Made by a program: the position numbers and the translations under genes. A model generated the notes under the pieces. That model searched no databases. It was not told where the DNA came from and worked only from the letters and a program-made list of their open reading frames with translations. From Marinicella litoralis (GTDB lineage: Bacteria > Pseudomonadota > Gammaproteobacteria > Xanthomonadales > Marinicellaceae): a stretch of DNA of 64,000 nt. Positions 63,935 through 64,000 of the stretch are shown piece by piece. The stretch covers positions 1,307,590-1,371,589 of the forward strand of contig NZ_NIHB01000001.1 of the NCBI RefSeq assembly GCF_002591915.1, read 5' to 3'. Each line of letters begins with the position of its first letter. The first letter of the stretch is position 1.

Positions 63935-64000
63935 GTGATGAAAGGATTAAAAAAAACTGATTCTAACCAATGAACCTTGGTTTGAATAGCGTTTTCGGCT

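Overview
The window is chromosomal DNA of a Gram-negative bacterium, most likely a marine gammaproteobacterium near Marinicella or the Xanthomonadales-like lineages. This is inferred from gene content: YaeQ, exonuclease I (SbcB), RppH, a complete mre/rod operon read away from gatCAB, many lipoproteins and Sec-exported proteins, and moderate to low G+C. I see no phage, transposon, CRISPR array, rRNA or tRNA gene.

Layout. 1-13.5 kb is accessory: an SMP-30-like lipoprotein; a four-gene minus-strand operon (DUF885 peptidase-like protein, aldo/keto reductase, NhaC-type antiporter, TIGR04076-like protein); a decayed gene; an FG-GAP propeller protein; a huge BNR/sortilin-type exported protein; and a GFA-family protein. 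13.5-18.3 kb looks like an envelope or stress island: a small membrane protein, DUF2383, a helical-repeat membrane protein and DUF502 around a perfect 41-bp palindrome, then a self-regulated PadR/DUF2812 pair with a clear operator array. 18.6-27 kb is mixed: ATP-grasp ligase, YaeQ, PyrC, DUF7010-like protein, sulfotransferase, exported amidohydrolase and a beta-helix protein.

27.2-37.3 kb is one compact minus-strand run: mreB-mreC-mreD-mrdA-rodA-mltB-rlpA-dacA-DUF493-lipB-lipA. It builds the elongasome, its wall hydrolases and the lipoylation pathway, and ends in a strong terminator. gatCAB plus a PfkB kinase leave divergently. 41.5-50.2 kb holds rppH, a hydroxyacid dehydrogenase, a beta-helix protein, a plant-type LRR protein, a lipoprotein, a second exported amidohydrolase, a nitrilase and a lipocalin. 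50.2-54.1 kb is a MoxR/DUF58/TgpA-type transglutaminase operon. 54.3-64 kb carries pyk, a zinc-ribbon membrane protein, sbcB, an exported protein with a sortase-like C-terminal anchor, DUF368, a deoxynucleoside kinase, a START protein and an M61 peptidase.

The most interesting signals are: (1) four unrelated exported proteins that share a C-terminal [IL]-F-x-x-x-F-[DE] tail, which looks like an uncharacterised sorting signal; (2) the 41-bp palindrome inside the DUF2383/helical-repeat/DUF502 cluster; (3) the three-site PadR operator; (4) an aldo/keto reductase that has alanine where the catalytic histidine is expected. Several small or broken genes (5978-6204, 12692-12871, 41538-41714, 54200-54316) are also recorded.
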